A stretch of DNA of 64,000 bases from Microbacterium sp. LWH7-1.2 (GCF_038397755.1 NZ_CP151637.1:4092001-4156000); one strand, 5' to 3'; counted from the stretch's first letter, positions 45,047 through 53,858 are shown. Numbers and translations: made by a program. Notes: a model not told the origin generated them from the letters alone.

Positions 45047-45754
45047 TCAGTCGGCGAGGGCGAGTGCGCGGAACGGCTCGCGCGGCGGAGCCGGCGGCTG
45101 CGGCATCCGCTCCGGCTGCTGCCTGGCGCGCATCGTCCGCAGGTAGAGCTCATCGATGAGGGCGGTCGCGAGGCGCACGAGCTTCGCGATCTCGGCGTCG
45201 TCGCGGTCGACCCAGGCGCAGCGGGGCTCGTCGCCGACGGGCACGAAGCCGTCGTGCTGCTCCCACGCGACCAGCGTGCGCTCGGCGCCCAACACGTGCT
45301 GCTGCCACCACACCTGACGCAGGTAGGACCGAGGGATGCTGCGCCACGCCTTGTTCGTCGTCTTGATCTCGGCGAGGGTGATGCGACCGACGCCGTCGAC
45401 CGCGATGCCGTCGGGGGTCGCGAGGTGGCGCTTCTCGACGACCGCGTGGAAAAGGGCCGACGACGGCTGGATGCCGTGGGTCGCGGCGACCCACCCGGCG
45501 ATCTCGGGCTCGCGCGCGCGACCGTGCGCGGTGTAGGCGTTGCCGGAGAACCCGGAGCCGAGGAGCTTGGCGTCGGCGGCGCGGGCGATTGCCTTGTCGG
45601 AGGTGAGGGTGGCGACATCCGTCGCGGTGATGCCCCTCGACCGAGCGCGCACCCAGGCCACCCGGTCGCGCGAGTCCGCCACGATGCGGGCGGCGACCTC
45701 CGGTGCCTGCGCCACGAGCCCGGACGGGCGCGCGACGGAGTGCTCGGGATTCAC
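45047..45754 (-). CDS. YqaJ-type exonuclease-domain protein
   Basis: 235 residues. The order WVRARSRGITATDVATLTSD, HGRAREPEIAGWVAATHG, LATPDGIAVDG and ITLAEIKTTNKAW matches the YqaJ/lambda-exonuclease-like PD-(D/E)XK fold (E in REPE, D in TPDG, E-x-K in AEIKT). Such proteins are found in phages and as chromosomal genes of unclear role. GTG start with TAGCCT six bases upstream. It is divergent from the AbiEi/DUF559 gene B, separated by 298 bp that hold a palindrome; no phage genes are near. Confidence 0.85.
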   Translation of the reverse strand: MNPEHSVARPSGLVAQAPEVAARIVADSRDRVAWVRARSRGITATDVATLTSDKAIARAADAKLLGSGFSGNAYTAHGRAREPEIAGWVAATHGIQPSSALFHAVVEKRHLATPDGIAVDGVGRITLAEIKTTNKAWRSIPRSYLRQVWWQQHVLGAERTLVAWEQHDGFVPVGDEPRCAWVDRDDAEIAKLVRLATALIDELYLRTMRARQQPERMPQPPAPPREPFRALALAD

Positions 45755-45880
45755 CCTTCGAGGCTACGCCGCCGACCCGACATCCGCCGCCTGCGACGCG
45801 CTGACCACCCGTGCGCCTCGACGCGCGGCCGCTCCCAGGTCCGCCGTCCCTCCGCGCGCGGCGGGCGGCGCGCGGATCAT

Positions 45881-45940
45881 GTGCTCTCGCCGAGGTGACA
45901 CGATCGGTGCGCGCGCAACGTGTGCGCTCGGCGACAGCAC
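45881..45940. repeat. 60-bp two-stem palindrome, copy 3
   Basis: Arms 45881-45894 and 45927-45940 (one mismatch) starting GTGCTCTCGCC; inner stem ACACG/CGTGT. Its first ~30 bases, with the preceding GATCAT, are identical to copy 4 at 47071. It ends 112 bp upstream of AbiEi/DUF559 gene B. Nothing else is seen in 45755-46052 apart from the divergent promoters. Confidence 0.88.
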
Positions 45941-46052
45941 ATCACCTCGTCGCAGCGCAGCGGACCTTCCTCCCCAGCACGCGCATCGGTAGCGACCTCC
46001 ACGAAGTCGACGGGAGACCCAACGGCCCGCGCCACAGAGCCGACCATGGGTC

Positions 46053-47042
46053 ATGCCCAGTCATCTTTCCTTCGCGGATGCCTCGGCCGCGGTCCGCTCG
46101 CGAGCCCAACTGCGTTCCGAGGGGATGAGCGAACGTGAGATCGCGCGAGCGGTCGCAGATGGCGAACTGCGCAGGCTCCAGCGCAACCGGTTCGTGGCGG
46201 AATCGGTCTGGAGCGATCTGTGGCCGGAGTCGCGGCACCTGGTCGAGCTGAGCGCGGCCGCTGCCGAGATGCGTGCCGGAGGGGGTGTCGCCGCGTACGA
46301 GTCCGCAGGTGTACTGCACGCGCTGCCGTTCTATCGGCACATCCCCGACGCGGTGCACTTCACCCTTCCCTCGAGCAGAGGGATGCCGAGCCGCCCGGGC
46401 CTCCGGCGGCACCGCGATCGTCTGCCGGACGATCACATCGACGTCCTGTTCGGCATCCGCTGCACGTCCCTCGAGAGAACCGTGTTCGACCTGGTCCGGA
46501 CGCTCAGTCCCGAAGCGGCCATCGCGGCCGCTGACGCGGCGCTGCGCCAGGTGGCGATGAGGAAGGACGGCTACGACGAGGCCGCCGCTGAAGCGTGGCG
46601 AGAGCGCATGATCGAGCTCTGCGGTCGATCTCGGGGAATGCGCGGCATCCGTCAGGCTGAAGCGGCGATCCGCTTCGTCGACGGGCGCTCGGAGTCGCCG
46701 GGTGAATCGGTCAGCCGACTACAGCTCTCTCGCCTCGGATTCCGGCGGCTGATGCTGCAGGTCGCTGTGCCGGGGCCATCCGGCAAGGACTACTCCGTCG
46801 ACATCGAGATCGAAGACGTGCGCACCTTCTTCGAGTTCGACGGGAAGGGCAAGTATCTCGACGAGGCGATGCGCTCCGGAAGGACACTGGAACAGGTCCT
46901 TCTCGATGAGAAGCGCCGCGAGGACTGGATCCGGGGCGGGACGCAGAAGCGCCTGGTGCGTGCCGAGAGTGCGCACATCGTCACGCCCGAGGCGCTTGCA
47001 CAGCGACTCTCGGCGTTCGCGGTCCGCCCACCTCGCCGCTGA
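46053..47042 (+). CDS. AbiEi-like / DUF559 protein B, solitary
   Basis: 329 residues, exactly the length of paralog A and alignable without gaps. Conserved blocks: LQRNRFV, YESAGVL, SLERTVFDLVRTLS, DGRSESPGESVSRLQLSRLG, YSVDIEIEDVRTFFEFDGKG and EKRREDWIRG. The putative nuclease core is E218, D250, E261 and K267. It has no AbiEii partner. It lies between palindromes at 45881 and 47071, the same layout as gene A, next to a YqaJ-type gene. Start ATG at 46053 has no strong ribosome binding site. Confidence 0.8.
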   Translation: MPSHLSFADASAAVRSRAQLRSEGMSEREIARAVADGELRRLQRNRFVAESVWSDLWPESRHLVELSAAAAEMRAGGGVAAYESAGVLHALPFYRHIPDAVHFTLPSSRGMPSRPGLRRHRDRLPDDHIDVLFGIRCTSLERTVFDLVRTLSPEAAIAAADAALRQVAMRKDGYDEAAAEAWRERMIELCGRSRGMRGIRQAEAAIRFVDGRSESPGESVSRLQLSRLGFRRLMLQVAVPGPSGKDYSVDIEIEDVRTFFEFDGKGKYLDEAMRSGRTLEQVLLDEKRREDWIRGGTQKRLVRAESAHIVTPEALAQRLSAFAVRPPRR

Positions 47043-47070
47043 CCGCTCCCACGCCGCTGGACAGATCATG

Positions 47071-47130
47071 TGCTCTCGCCGAGGTGACACGATCCGCGCG
47101 CGTGGATCGTGTGCACTCGGCGAGAGGACA
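47071..47130. repeat. 60-bp two-stem palindrome, copy 4
   Basis: Arms 47071-47084 and 47117-47130 (one mismatch), inner stem ACACGATCC / GGATCGTGT (9 bp perfect). It begins 28 bp after the stop of gene B and 1190 bp from copy 3, in direct orientation. This copy has the best inner stem of the four. Confidence 0.88.
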
Positions 47131-47198
47131 CGATCTCGACGCGACCGGTGGCGCGCAAGGGGGGTTGCGGTCGGACGTGGCGGTGGCATCCTCGGGGC

Positions 47199-47834
47199 AT
47201 GGACACCATCACTTCAGGCGAGTTCCGTGCGTTCCCCGGTGTCGAGGACTGGCATCCGCGCGTCACCGGGGCATTCGCGCTGTTCCGCACGGGCACGTTC
47301 GCGGTCGGGGCGCAGCTGTTCGGCGCGATCGCCGAGCTGGCAGAGGCCGCCGACCACCACCCCGACGTCGACGTCCGGTACACCACCGTGCGCGTGCGGC
47401 TCATGACCCACTCGGCGGGCGGGCTGACGGCGAAGGACGCCGAGCTCGCGGCGCGGATCTCCGAGGCCGCGCGCGAACTCGACATCCCGGCAGAGACCGG
47501 ACGGATGCTCGATGTGATGCTCGCCGTCGCGACGCCGGACCCCGGTGCGGTCGTGCCGTTCTGGAAGGCGGCGACCGGATTCTCCGAGGTGCGCGACGGC
47601 GTCCTGTTCGACAAGGACGGCCGGGGCCCGCTCATCTGGTTCCAGCCGGTCGACAAGCCGCTGCGCGGCCGGTCGCACCTCGACGTCAACGGCCCGCGCG
47701 ACGTCATCGAGAAGCGGCTCGACGCCGCACTGGCCGCGGGCGGCGTCATCGTCGACGACTCGCACGCGCCGGAATGGTGGACGCTCGCGGATGCGGACGG
47801 CCACAAGGTCGACCTCTGCCCCTGGCGGACCTGA
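47199..47834 (+). CDS. Pterin dehydratase domain fused to a VOC/glyoxalase-like domain
   Basis: 211 residues. Residues ~1-95 form a pterin-4a-carbinolamine dehydratase-like domain with the DHHPDVDVRYTTVRVRLMTH signature. Residues ~105-211 resemble a VOC metalloenzyme domain (VVPFWKAATGFSEVRDGVLF; WWTLADADGHKVDLCPWR). Fusions of these are found in actinobacteria without an assigned pathway; the PCD part alone recycles 4a-hydroxytetrahydrobiopterin. Start ATG at 47199 is chosen from domain position; no clear ribosome binding site. Confidence 0.85.
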   Translation: MDTITSGEFRAFPGVEDWHPRVTGAFALFRTGTFAVGAQLFGAIAELAEAADHHPDVDVRYTTVRVRLMTHSAGGLTAKDAELAARISEAARELDIPAETGRMLDVMLAVATPDPGAVVPFWKAATGFSEVRDGVLFDKDGRGPLIWFQPVDKPLRGRSHLDVNGPRDVIEKRLDAALAAGGVIVDDSHAPEWWTLADADGHKVDLCPWRT

Positions 47835-47859
47835 CGCCGAAGAGCTCGTCCTCCTGGCG

Positions 47860-48264
47860 TCAGAACGCGGCGGCGCCCGCCTCCGCGACGGTCTGATCCT
47901 GCTCGCCCGACCCGCCGCTGACTCCCACCGCGCCGACGACCTTGCCGTCACGGCTGAGCGGCACGCCGCCGGCGAAGATCGCGACGCCGCGGCCGTGCGC
48001 GTTGGTCGTGTGGATGCCGAAGAACTGCTGCGTCGGCTGGGAATTGTCGCCGAGATCCTTGGTCGAGATGTCGAACGCCTTCGACGTCCATGCCTTGCTC
48101 ATCGAGATCTCGATGCTGCCGATCCAGGCACCGTCCTGGCGCACGTGCGCGACGAGATTGCCGCCCGCGTCGACGACGGCGATGTTCATGGGCTGGCCGA
48201 TCTCGTCGGCGCGCTTCTCAGCGGCTTCGATCACACGACGGGCGTCTGCGAGGGTCACGGACAT
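47860..48264 (-). CDS. GlcG/HbpS-family heme-binding-like protein
   Basis: 134 residues, full-length GlcG/HbpS family: LADARRVIEAAEKRADEIGQ, MNIAVVDAGGNLVAHVRQDG, and GGVPLSRDGKVVGAVGVSGG near the C-terminus. Members bind heme or act in oxidative-stress sensing; roles vary. ATG with AAAGGAACTCCC upstream. It lies 56 bp downstream of the broken formaldehyde dehydrogenase gene on the same strand and may share its transcript. Confidence 0.88.
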   Translation of the reverse strand: MSVTLADARRVIEAAEKRADEIGQPMNIAVVDAGGNLVAHVRQDGAWIGSIEISMSKAWTSKAFDISTKDLGDNSQPTQQFFGIHTTNAHGRGVAIFAGGVPLSRDGKVVGAVGVSGGSGEQDQTVAEAGAAAF

Positions 48265-48320
48265 GGGAGTTCCTTTCGTGGGAGGGAGACGGATGCGCCG
48301 GGCCCGAGGCATCCGAGGGA

Positions 48321-49542
48321 TCACGCGGTTGTGATGTATCCGTGGGGGTTGAGCACGTACTTCTTCGCGGCGCCCTGGTCGAAGTCGGCGTAGCCGCGCG
48401 GGGCGTCTTCGAGCCCGATGGGCGTGGCGCCCACGGCGTCGGCGATGTGCACCTTGTCGTGCAGGATCGCCATCATCAGCTGCCGGTTGTACTTCATGAC
48501 CGGGCATTGGCCGGTGGTGAACGAGAGCGACTTGGCCCAGCCGAGGCCGAGCCGCAACGACAGCGAGCCGACCTTCGCCGCTTCGTCGATGCCGCCCGGG
48601 TCGCCGGTGACGTAGAGCCCGGGGATGCCCAGCGCGCCGCCGGCGGCGGTGATGTCCATCAGCGAGTTGAGCACCGTCGCGGGCGCCTCGTGCGAGGCAT
48701 CCGCTCCGTGTCCGCGCGCTTCGAAGCCGACGGCGTCGACGGCGGAGTCGACCTCGGGGACGCCGAGGATCTGCGCGATCTGCTCCTTCGGGTCACCCTT
48801 CGACACGTCGACGGTCTCGCAGCCGAACGAGCGGGCGCGAGCCAGGGCGGTCCGCGTTGAGGTCGCCGACGATGACGACGGCGGCACCGAGCAGCTGCGC
48901 ACCGACGGCCGCGGCCAGCCCGACGGGTCCGGCGCCGGCGATGTAGACCGTGGACCCCGGGCGCACGCCGGCGGTGTAGGCGCCGTGGAAGCCGGTGGGG
49001 AAGATGTCGGACAGCATGGTGAGGTCGAGGATCTTCTCGAGTGCCTGGTCGCGGTCGGGGAACACCAGCAGGTTCCAGTCGGCGTAGGGGACGAGGACGT
49101 ATTCGGCCTGGCCGCCCACCCAGCCGCCCATGTCGACGTAGCCGTAGGCGCTGCCAGGGCGGTCGGGGTTGACGTTGAGGCAGATGCCGGTCTTGCCCTC
49201 TTTGCAGTTGCGGCAGCGGCCGCACGCGATGTTGAACGGCACCGAGACGATGTCGCCGACCTTGATGAACTCGACGTCGGGGCCGACCTCGACGACCTCG
49301 CCGGTGATCTCGTGGCCGAGCACGAGTCCCGCGGGCGCGGTGGTGCGGCCGCGGACCATGTGCTGGTCGGAGCCGCAGATGTTCGTCGACACGGTCTTGA
49401 GGATCGCGCCGTGGGGCACCTTCCTGCCGACATTCGCGGGATTGACCCCCGGCCCGTCCTTCAGCTCGAACTCGGGGTAGTCGGTGTCGATGACCTCGAC
49501 CTCGCCCGGACCCTTGTAGGCCACCGCCCTGTTTGCAGACAT
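48321..49542 (-). pseudogene. fdhA: Glutathione-independent formaldehyde dehydrogenase, frameshifted
   Basis: Two frames together encode a ~406-residue zinc alcohol dehydrogenase of the FdhA type (NAD-dependent formaldehyde dismutase/dehydrogenase). The N-terminal part (49542 to ~48848) holds NICGSDQHMVRGRTTAPAGL, GHEITGEVVEVG, zinc cysteines CGRCRNCKEGKTGIC and the NAD motif AGAGPVGLAA. The C-terminal part (~48845 to 48321) resumes with RSFGCETVDVSKGDPKEQI. One extra G in the GGG run at 48845-48847 breaks the frame between them, right after GDLNADR. The rest looks intact, so this is either a recent mutation or a sequence error. GGAGAGGACGACG precedes the ATG. Confidence 0.85.
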
Positions 49543-49663
49543 CGTCGTCCTCTCCGTCGCGCGACAGACGTGGTCGTGCCGCTTCGTCGTGCTGGGGCTC
49601 GCGTTCGAGCTTCGTCCTCCCGGAGGACGGGCGCAATGGGGTCCGATGTGCAGGCACAGCGGA

Positions 49664-49695
49664 AGGCGGGGGCGCCGATACCGGCACCCCCGCCT
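49664..49695 (-). terminator. Hairpin after the M28 peptidase gene
   Basis: A 14-bp stem with one mismatch (49664-49677 with 49682-49695, loop ATAC) begins 19 bp past the peptidase stop in its direction. No clear T run. Confidence 0.6.
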
Positions 49696-49714
49696 CGCTT
49701 CTCAGCTCATCGAC

Positions 49715-51340
49715 TCAGTCGACGTCGCCGTTCGCGTGGTCGTGGTCGGGCGCGAGGCCGCCGCCACCGGGAAGGTTGACGGTGCCCTCCGGACCGGCCG
49801 GAGCCGGGAACGAGAAGTTCCCGGGCACCTTCGTGCCCACCACGCCGTTCACCGACTCCGTGGAGTACGCGTACGTCATCACGGCCGCCGCGATCGCATC
49901 GGAGTTGACGTCCAGCGCGTCGAGCGCGAGGTTGTCGATGTCGTCGCACGCCAGGTGGTAGCAGGGGTCGTACTGCTGTCCGGCCGTGCCGCCCCAGATC
50001 AGCGCCTGCTGCGCGGTCTTGACCACTTCGGCGCCCGTGAACAGACCGCCCGCGGGGATGCCGTTCTGGATGAACGCCTGGTAGTCGCTGCGGCCGCTGA
50101 ACTGCGCGTCGTCGTACGGCACGCCCGCCCATGTGTAGTAGCTCTCGAACAGATCCTCGATCTGGATGGAGCCCTCGGGGATCGGCACACCGGCAGGGGC
50201 GTCCCAACCCGACTCATCGCCGTCGTACACCATGAAGATGTAGTTCGGCGACGCGACCATGTCGAAGTTCAGGTAGAGCGCGACCTCGTCGAGCGTGCCC
50301 TCCGCCTTCCGCTCCTCGACCCACGCGCGTGAGCCGAGCAGCCCGCTCTCCTCAGCGCCCCACCACGCGAAGCGGACGGTGTTCTGGGGCTTGAGCTTCG
50401 AGATCTGCTGGGCGATCTCGAGCAGCGCCGACGAGCCGCTGCCGTTGTCGTTGATGCCGGGACCGGCCAGCACCGAGTCGAGGTGCGCACCCGCCATCAC
50501 GACGTTCGCGTCGTTCACGCCGGGAAGCTCTGCGATCACGTTGACCTGCGGACGCGATTCCGGCTGGTCGACGACGATGTGCGCGGTCGATCCTGCCTGG
50601 GCCAGCGCAGCGCCGTCCGCGAAGCTCGCACCCACGACGGGGATGTTGAGCGGCGTCTGGTTGATGCCGAACAGCGTGCCCGTGACGAGGCCCGAACGAA
50701 GCTCGGTGTTGCCCTGGTTGAAGATGATCACTGCCTCGGCACCGGCCGTCTGCGCGTTGATCGCCTTGACGCCGAACTCGCAGGTGCCGCGCTGGATCAG
50801 CGCGATGTCGTTGGGCCCCGAGAAGTCGAGACCGACGAAGTCCGACGCCTCGCACCCGCTCGTGACCGGATCCCGCGGCATGGCGAGGACGATGTCGACG
50901 GGGATCACGTTGCCCGTGATCTCGCCATAACCCGTTCCGGTGAAGTTGCCCGACTCGTACTCGGCGGCGACCGGGGTCAGCTGCTCGAGCAGGGGCGGCG
51001 GCACGAAGGTGAACGGGAACTCGTCGAGCTCGACGTTCCAGCCTGCCGCCTCGAGTGTGTCGACCACGTAATCGACGCTCGCGGTGTAGCCCGGCGTGCC
51101 GGCCGCACGAGTGTCGCCGTTGGCATCCGCGATCGCCTGCAGCGCCCTCTCGTGCTCGAGGACCCCGTCGACGGTCACACACGAGAGGAGCTTCTCGTAC
51201 GTGTTGTTCGTGCGCGTCTCGCATGCCTGGGTGGGGGCTGCGACAGCGCCGCCTGCGGGAACCAGTGCCAGGGCCGCGACCGCCGAGGTCGCGATCACCG
51301 CCACTTTGGCGCGCTTGGAAAGTGTTCTAGATGGGTACAT
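49715..51340 (-). CDS. Secreted M28-family aminopeptidase with PA domain
   Basis: 541 residues. A signal peptide (AKVAVIATSAVAALALVPAG, ending near GGAVAA) indicates export. A protease-associated domain lies at about 150-290. Zinc ligands and catalytic residues of M28: GAHLDSVLAG, DNGSGSSALLEIAQQ, WWGAEESGLLG, LNFDMVASPN and CYHLACDDIDN. The Asp/His-rich C-terminus (DHDHANGDVD) is a short disordered tail. It resembles Streptomyces-type aminopeptidase S/PepS, removing N-terminal residues of extracellular peptides. GGAGGGGAAGACG precedes the ATG. Confidence 0.93.
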   Translation of the reverse strand: MYPSRTLSKRAKVAVIATSAVAALALVPAGGAVAAPTQACETRTNNTYEKLLSCVTVDGVLEHERALQAIADANGDTRAAGTPGYTASVDYVVDTLEAAGWNVELDEFPFTFVPPPLLEQLTPVAAEYESGNFTGTGYGEITGNVIPVDIVLAMPRDPVTSGCEASDFVGLDFSGPNDIALIQRGTCEFGVKAINAQTAGAEAVIIFNQGNTELRSGLVTGTLFGINQTPLNIPVVGASFADGAALAQAGSTAHIVVDQPESRPQVNVIAELPGVNDANVVMAGAHLDSVLAGPGINDNGSGSSALLEIAQQISKLKPQNTVRFAWWGAEESGLLGSRAWVEERKAEGTLDEVALYLNFDMVASPNYIFMVYDGDESGWDAPAGVPIPEGSIQIEDLFESYYTWAGVPYDDAQFSGRSDYQAFIQNGIPAGGLFTGAEVVKTAQQALIWGGTAGQQYDPCYHLACDDIDNLALDALDVNSDAIAAAVMTYAYSTESVNGVVGTKVPGNFSFPAPAGPEGTVNLPGGGGLAPDHDHANGDVD

Positions 51341-51487
51341 CGTCTTCCCCTCCAATGCGGGCGTCATCGTTGACACCCATTGCGAGGGAGCATATTCAAA
51401 GCCGTCCGCGCGGCAAAGTGAAGAAAATGTGAGAATTTGAGCCAGTCGTCTGCGCACATCGCCCGCGCGACGTCTTCCGGTCTCGAT

Positions 51488-51516
51488 TTGGCGGTGGGCG
51501 CAGCATCCCTTACCCT
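51488..51516 (+). promoter_or_regulatory. Putative promoter of rplJ-rplL
   Basis: TTGGCG (51488-51493), 17-bp spacer, TACCCT (51511-51516). The transcript would have a leader of about 220 nt before rplJ, including the attenuator at 51633. Confidence 0.6.
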
Positions 51517-51632
51517 TGATGAAGCCGAAGACCGCCGGTCATCGACGTGCGTGCGAACTCACGGAGATCGAAGCTCTGCAACGCAGGGGCCCGCGCAGGT
51601 GTCACGAACGATTCTCCTGATTCAGGAATCCT

Positions 51633-51661
51633 GCTCCGTGCGCTTGCGCCGGAGCTTTTTT
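51633..51661 (+). terminator. L10-leader attenuator hairpin
   Basis: GCTCCG (51633-51638) pairs with CGGAGC (51650-51655) with an inner GCG/CGC stem and is followed by six T residues (51656-51661). It is a textbook intrinsic terminator but lies 83 bp upstream of rplJ, inside the expected leader. This fits the ribosomal protein L10 leader, where L10-L12 binding favours termination. Confidence 0.75.
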
Positions 51662-51743
51662 GTTGCCGCGACGAGCAGATGAGCGGATGCCTTCGGCCGG
51701 CGCCCCGCCACCGCGGAGCGTCTCATTCACACAAGGAGTGGCC

Positions 51744-52259
51744 ATGGCGCAGAAGGAAGCATCGGTCGCCGAGCTCACGAAGAACTTCGAGGACTCGACC
51801 GCCGTTCTGCTGACCGAGTACCGCGGTCTGACGGTTGCCCAGCTCAAGGAGCTGCGCAACAGCATCCGTCAGGACGCGGAATACGCCGTGGTGAAGAACA
51901 CGCTGACCAAGATCGCCGCGAACAACGCGGGGATCACGTCGCTGGACGACGACCTCAAGGGTCCGTCGGCCATCGCATTCGTGCACGGTGACCCGGTCTC
52001 CGTCGCGAAGGGTCTCCGTGCCTTCGCCAAGGCACACCCTCTTCTCGTGATCAAGGGCGGTTTCTTCGACGGAAACCCCCTGAGCGCTGACGAGGTCAAC
52101 AAGCTCGCCGACCTCGAGAGCCGTGAAGTCCTGCTGGCGAAGCTCGCCGGTGCGATGAAGGCCTCGATGACCAAGGCGGCATACGTCTTCAATGCGCTTC
52201 CGTCGAAGGCCGTCCGCACGGTCGACGCGCTGCGCGAGAAGCAGGAGTCCGCGGCCTGA
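51744..52259 (+). CDS. rplJ: 50S ribosomal protein L10
   Basis: 171 residues. Typical L10: [39 protein letters not shown] and [11 protein letters not shown]. It forms the base of the L7/L12 stalk and represses its own leader when in excess. Ribosome binding site ACAAGGAGTGGCC. The first start in frame (51660) is too early. Confidence 0.98.
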   Translation: MAQKEASVAELTKNFEDSTAVLLTEYRGLTVAQLKELRNSIRQDAEYAVVKNTLTKIAANNAGITSLDDDLKGPSAIAFVHGDPVSVAKGLRAFAKAHPLLVIKGGFFDGNPLSADEVNKLADLESREVLLAKLAGAMKASMTKAAYVFNALPSKAVRTVDALREKQESAA

Positions 52260-52301
52260 TAACGGCCTCGGCATAGCAAACCACTATCAAGGAGAAACAT
52301 C

Positions 52302-52688
52302 ATGGCAAAGCTCAGCACTGAGGAGCTGCTCGACGCGTTCAAGGAGCTCACGCTCATCGAGCTCAGCGAGTTCGTCAAGGCGTTCGAGGAGACCTTCGAC
52401 GTCACCGCCGCCGCCCCGGTCGCGGTTGCCGCTGCGGGCGCGCCCGCCGGTGCCGCTCCGGAAGAGGTCGAGGAGAAGGACTCGTTCGACGTCGTCCTCG
52501 AGGCCGCCGGCGACAAGAAGATCCAGGTCATCAAGGTCGTCCGCGAGCTCACCTCGCTCGGCCTCGGTGAGGCGAAGGCCGTCGTCGACGGTGCTCCGAA
52601 GGCGGTCCTCGAGGGCGCCAACAAGGAGACCGCCGACAAGGCGAAGGCCGCTCTCGAAGAGGCCGGCGCGACGGTTACCCTCAAGTAA
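52302..52688 (+). CDS. rplL: 50S ribosomal protein L7/L12
   Basis: 128 residues with the N-terminal dimerisation helix ([20 protein letters not shown]), an Ala/Pro-rich hinge ([14 protein letters not shown]) and the conserved C-terminal domain ([20 protein letters not shown]). It recruits translation GTPases. AAGGAGAAACATC precedes the ATG. Confidence 0.98.
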   Translation: MAKLSTEELLDAFKELTLIELSEFVKAFEETFDVTAAAPVAVAAAGAPAGAAPEEVEEKDSFDVVLEAAGDKKIQVIKVVRELTSLGLGEAKAVVDGAPKAVLEGANKETADKAKAALEEAGATVTLK

Positions 52689-52715
52689 TCCCGCGCTGCT
52701 TCTGCAGCGATTCCA

Positions 52716-52750
52716 CGAAGGCCCCGGGTGCTCGGCATCCGGGGCCTTCG
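52716..52750 (+). terminator. Terminator of rplJ-rplL
   Basis: A 12-bp perfect stem (52716-52727 with 52739-52750) with an 11-nt loop lies 27 bp after rplL. It could also terminate the convergent LacI gene. Confidence 0.8.
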
Positions 52751-52762
52751 TCGCCTGTGGGC

Positions 52763-53812
52763 TCAGGCGGTGCCGAGCGGGCCGACGCCGATGATCGCGG
52801 ACGCGTCATCGTCGACGGGTGCGGTGGAATTGCGCACGACGAGCGGCGACGACTCGTACAGGCGATGGGTGGGCGCGTTCGGGTCGTCGAGCTGCCACAT
52901 CAGCAGCTGGACCGCGGCGCGTCCCTGCTGGTGCGGACGCTGCTGCAGCGTGGTGAGCGAGAACATGTCGGCGTAGGCGTGGTCGTCGATGCCGACCACG
53001 CTGAGCCGCTCCGGAACGCGGATCCCCAACCGTCGCGCGGCGATGATGGCCCCGACGGCGACCTCGTCGCACACCCCGACGATCGCCGTCGGACGCGTCC
53101 GGCGGTCGCCGAGCAGCTCGACGGCGGCGCCGTAGCCGCCGGGCATCGTCACCTGCGACTGGACATGGCGAGCGGATGCCTCGAGCCCGGCCTCGCGCAT
53201 CGCCGAGAGATACCCGTCCAGGCGCCGGCCGTCGCCGAAGCTGGTGTGCCGCCCGTCGGGGTCGCCGCCGAGGAAGACGACCTCGCGATGCCCGAGGCCG
53301 AGGACATGGTCGGTGGCGATGCGGGCGGCCGCCGCGTCGTCGATCGAGACCGCGTTGGTGCCGACGTCGTAACCGCCGACCGCCACGACCGGCTTGCCGA
53401 ATGCGACGAGGCGTTCGAGTTCCCGCGCGTTGGGTTCGATGCCGACCGCGATCAGGCCGTCGAACCTCTTGCGGGCGAGGAAGTGCTCGAACATCTCGCG
53501 GCGGGCGGCCGACTCGGGAGGCGCACCGTAGAGAGCGAGGTCGTATCGGCGCTCGAGGAGCGCATCCTGGATGCCCTCCAGCACCTGGGAGAAGAACCAC
53601 CGGTCGAGCGACGGCATGACGACACCCACGGTCTGCGTGCGTCCGGTCACGAGGCTCACGGCGCTCGTGGTGGGCACGTAGCCCAGGGCGGCCGCGGCAT
53701 CCCTCACCCGCTGACGAGTCGCGGCGGAGACGTACCCCGAGCCCGTGAGCGCGCGCGACGCCGTCGATTTCGAGACGCCTGCCGTCCGCGCAACATCGGC
53801 GATGCCCGCCAT
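52763..53812 (-). CDS. LacI-family transcriptional repressor
   Basis: 349 residues. N-terminal helix-turn-helix IADVARTAGVSKSTASRALT plus GYVSAATRQRVRDAAAALGY, then a periplasmic-binding-like sugar domain ending in LSVVGIDDHAYADMF and PHQQGRAAVQLL. AGGAGG precedes the ATG. It is divergent from the sugar ABC operon and palindromes of LacI type lie between, so it is the likely local repressor, released by the transported sugar. Confidence 0.93.
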   Translation of the reverse strand: MAGIADVARTAGVSKSTASRALTGSGYVSAATRQRVRDAAAALGYVPTTSAVSLVTGRTQTVGVVMPSLDRWFFSQVLEGIQDALLERRYDLALYGAPPESAARREMFEHFLARKRFDGLIAVGIEPNARELERLVAFGKPVVAVGGYDVGTNAVSIDDAAAARIATDHVLGLGHREVVFLGGDPDGRHTSFGDGRRLDGYLSAMREAGLEASARHVQSQVTMPGGYGAAVELLGDRRTRPTAIVGVCDEVAVGAIIAARRLGIRVPERLSVVGIDDHAYADMFSLTTLQQRPHQQGRAAVQLLMWQLDDPNAPTHRLYESSPLVVRNSTAPVDDDASAIIGVGPLGTA

Positions 53813-53858
53813 CGGGTCCTCCTCGCGCGCCCGGGGACGCCGCCGTCACCCGGGATTC

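Noticed and set aside
45047..45754. Prophage remnant based on the YqaJ-type gene
   Set aside because: No integrase, structural, lysis or other phage genes are nearby and base composition does not change.
48321..49542. Programmed frameshifting in the formaldehyde dehydrogenase
   Set aside because: The slip run is only GGG with no slippery heptamer or known need for shifting in this family.
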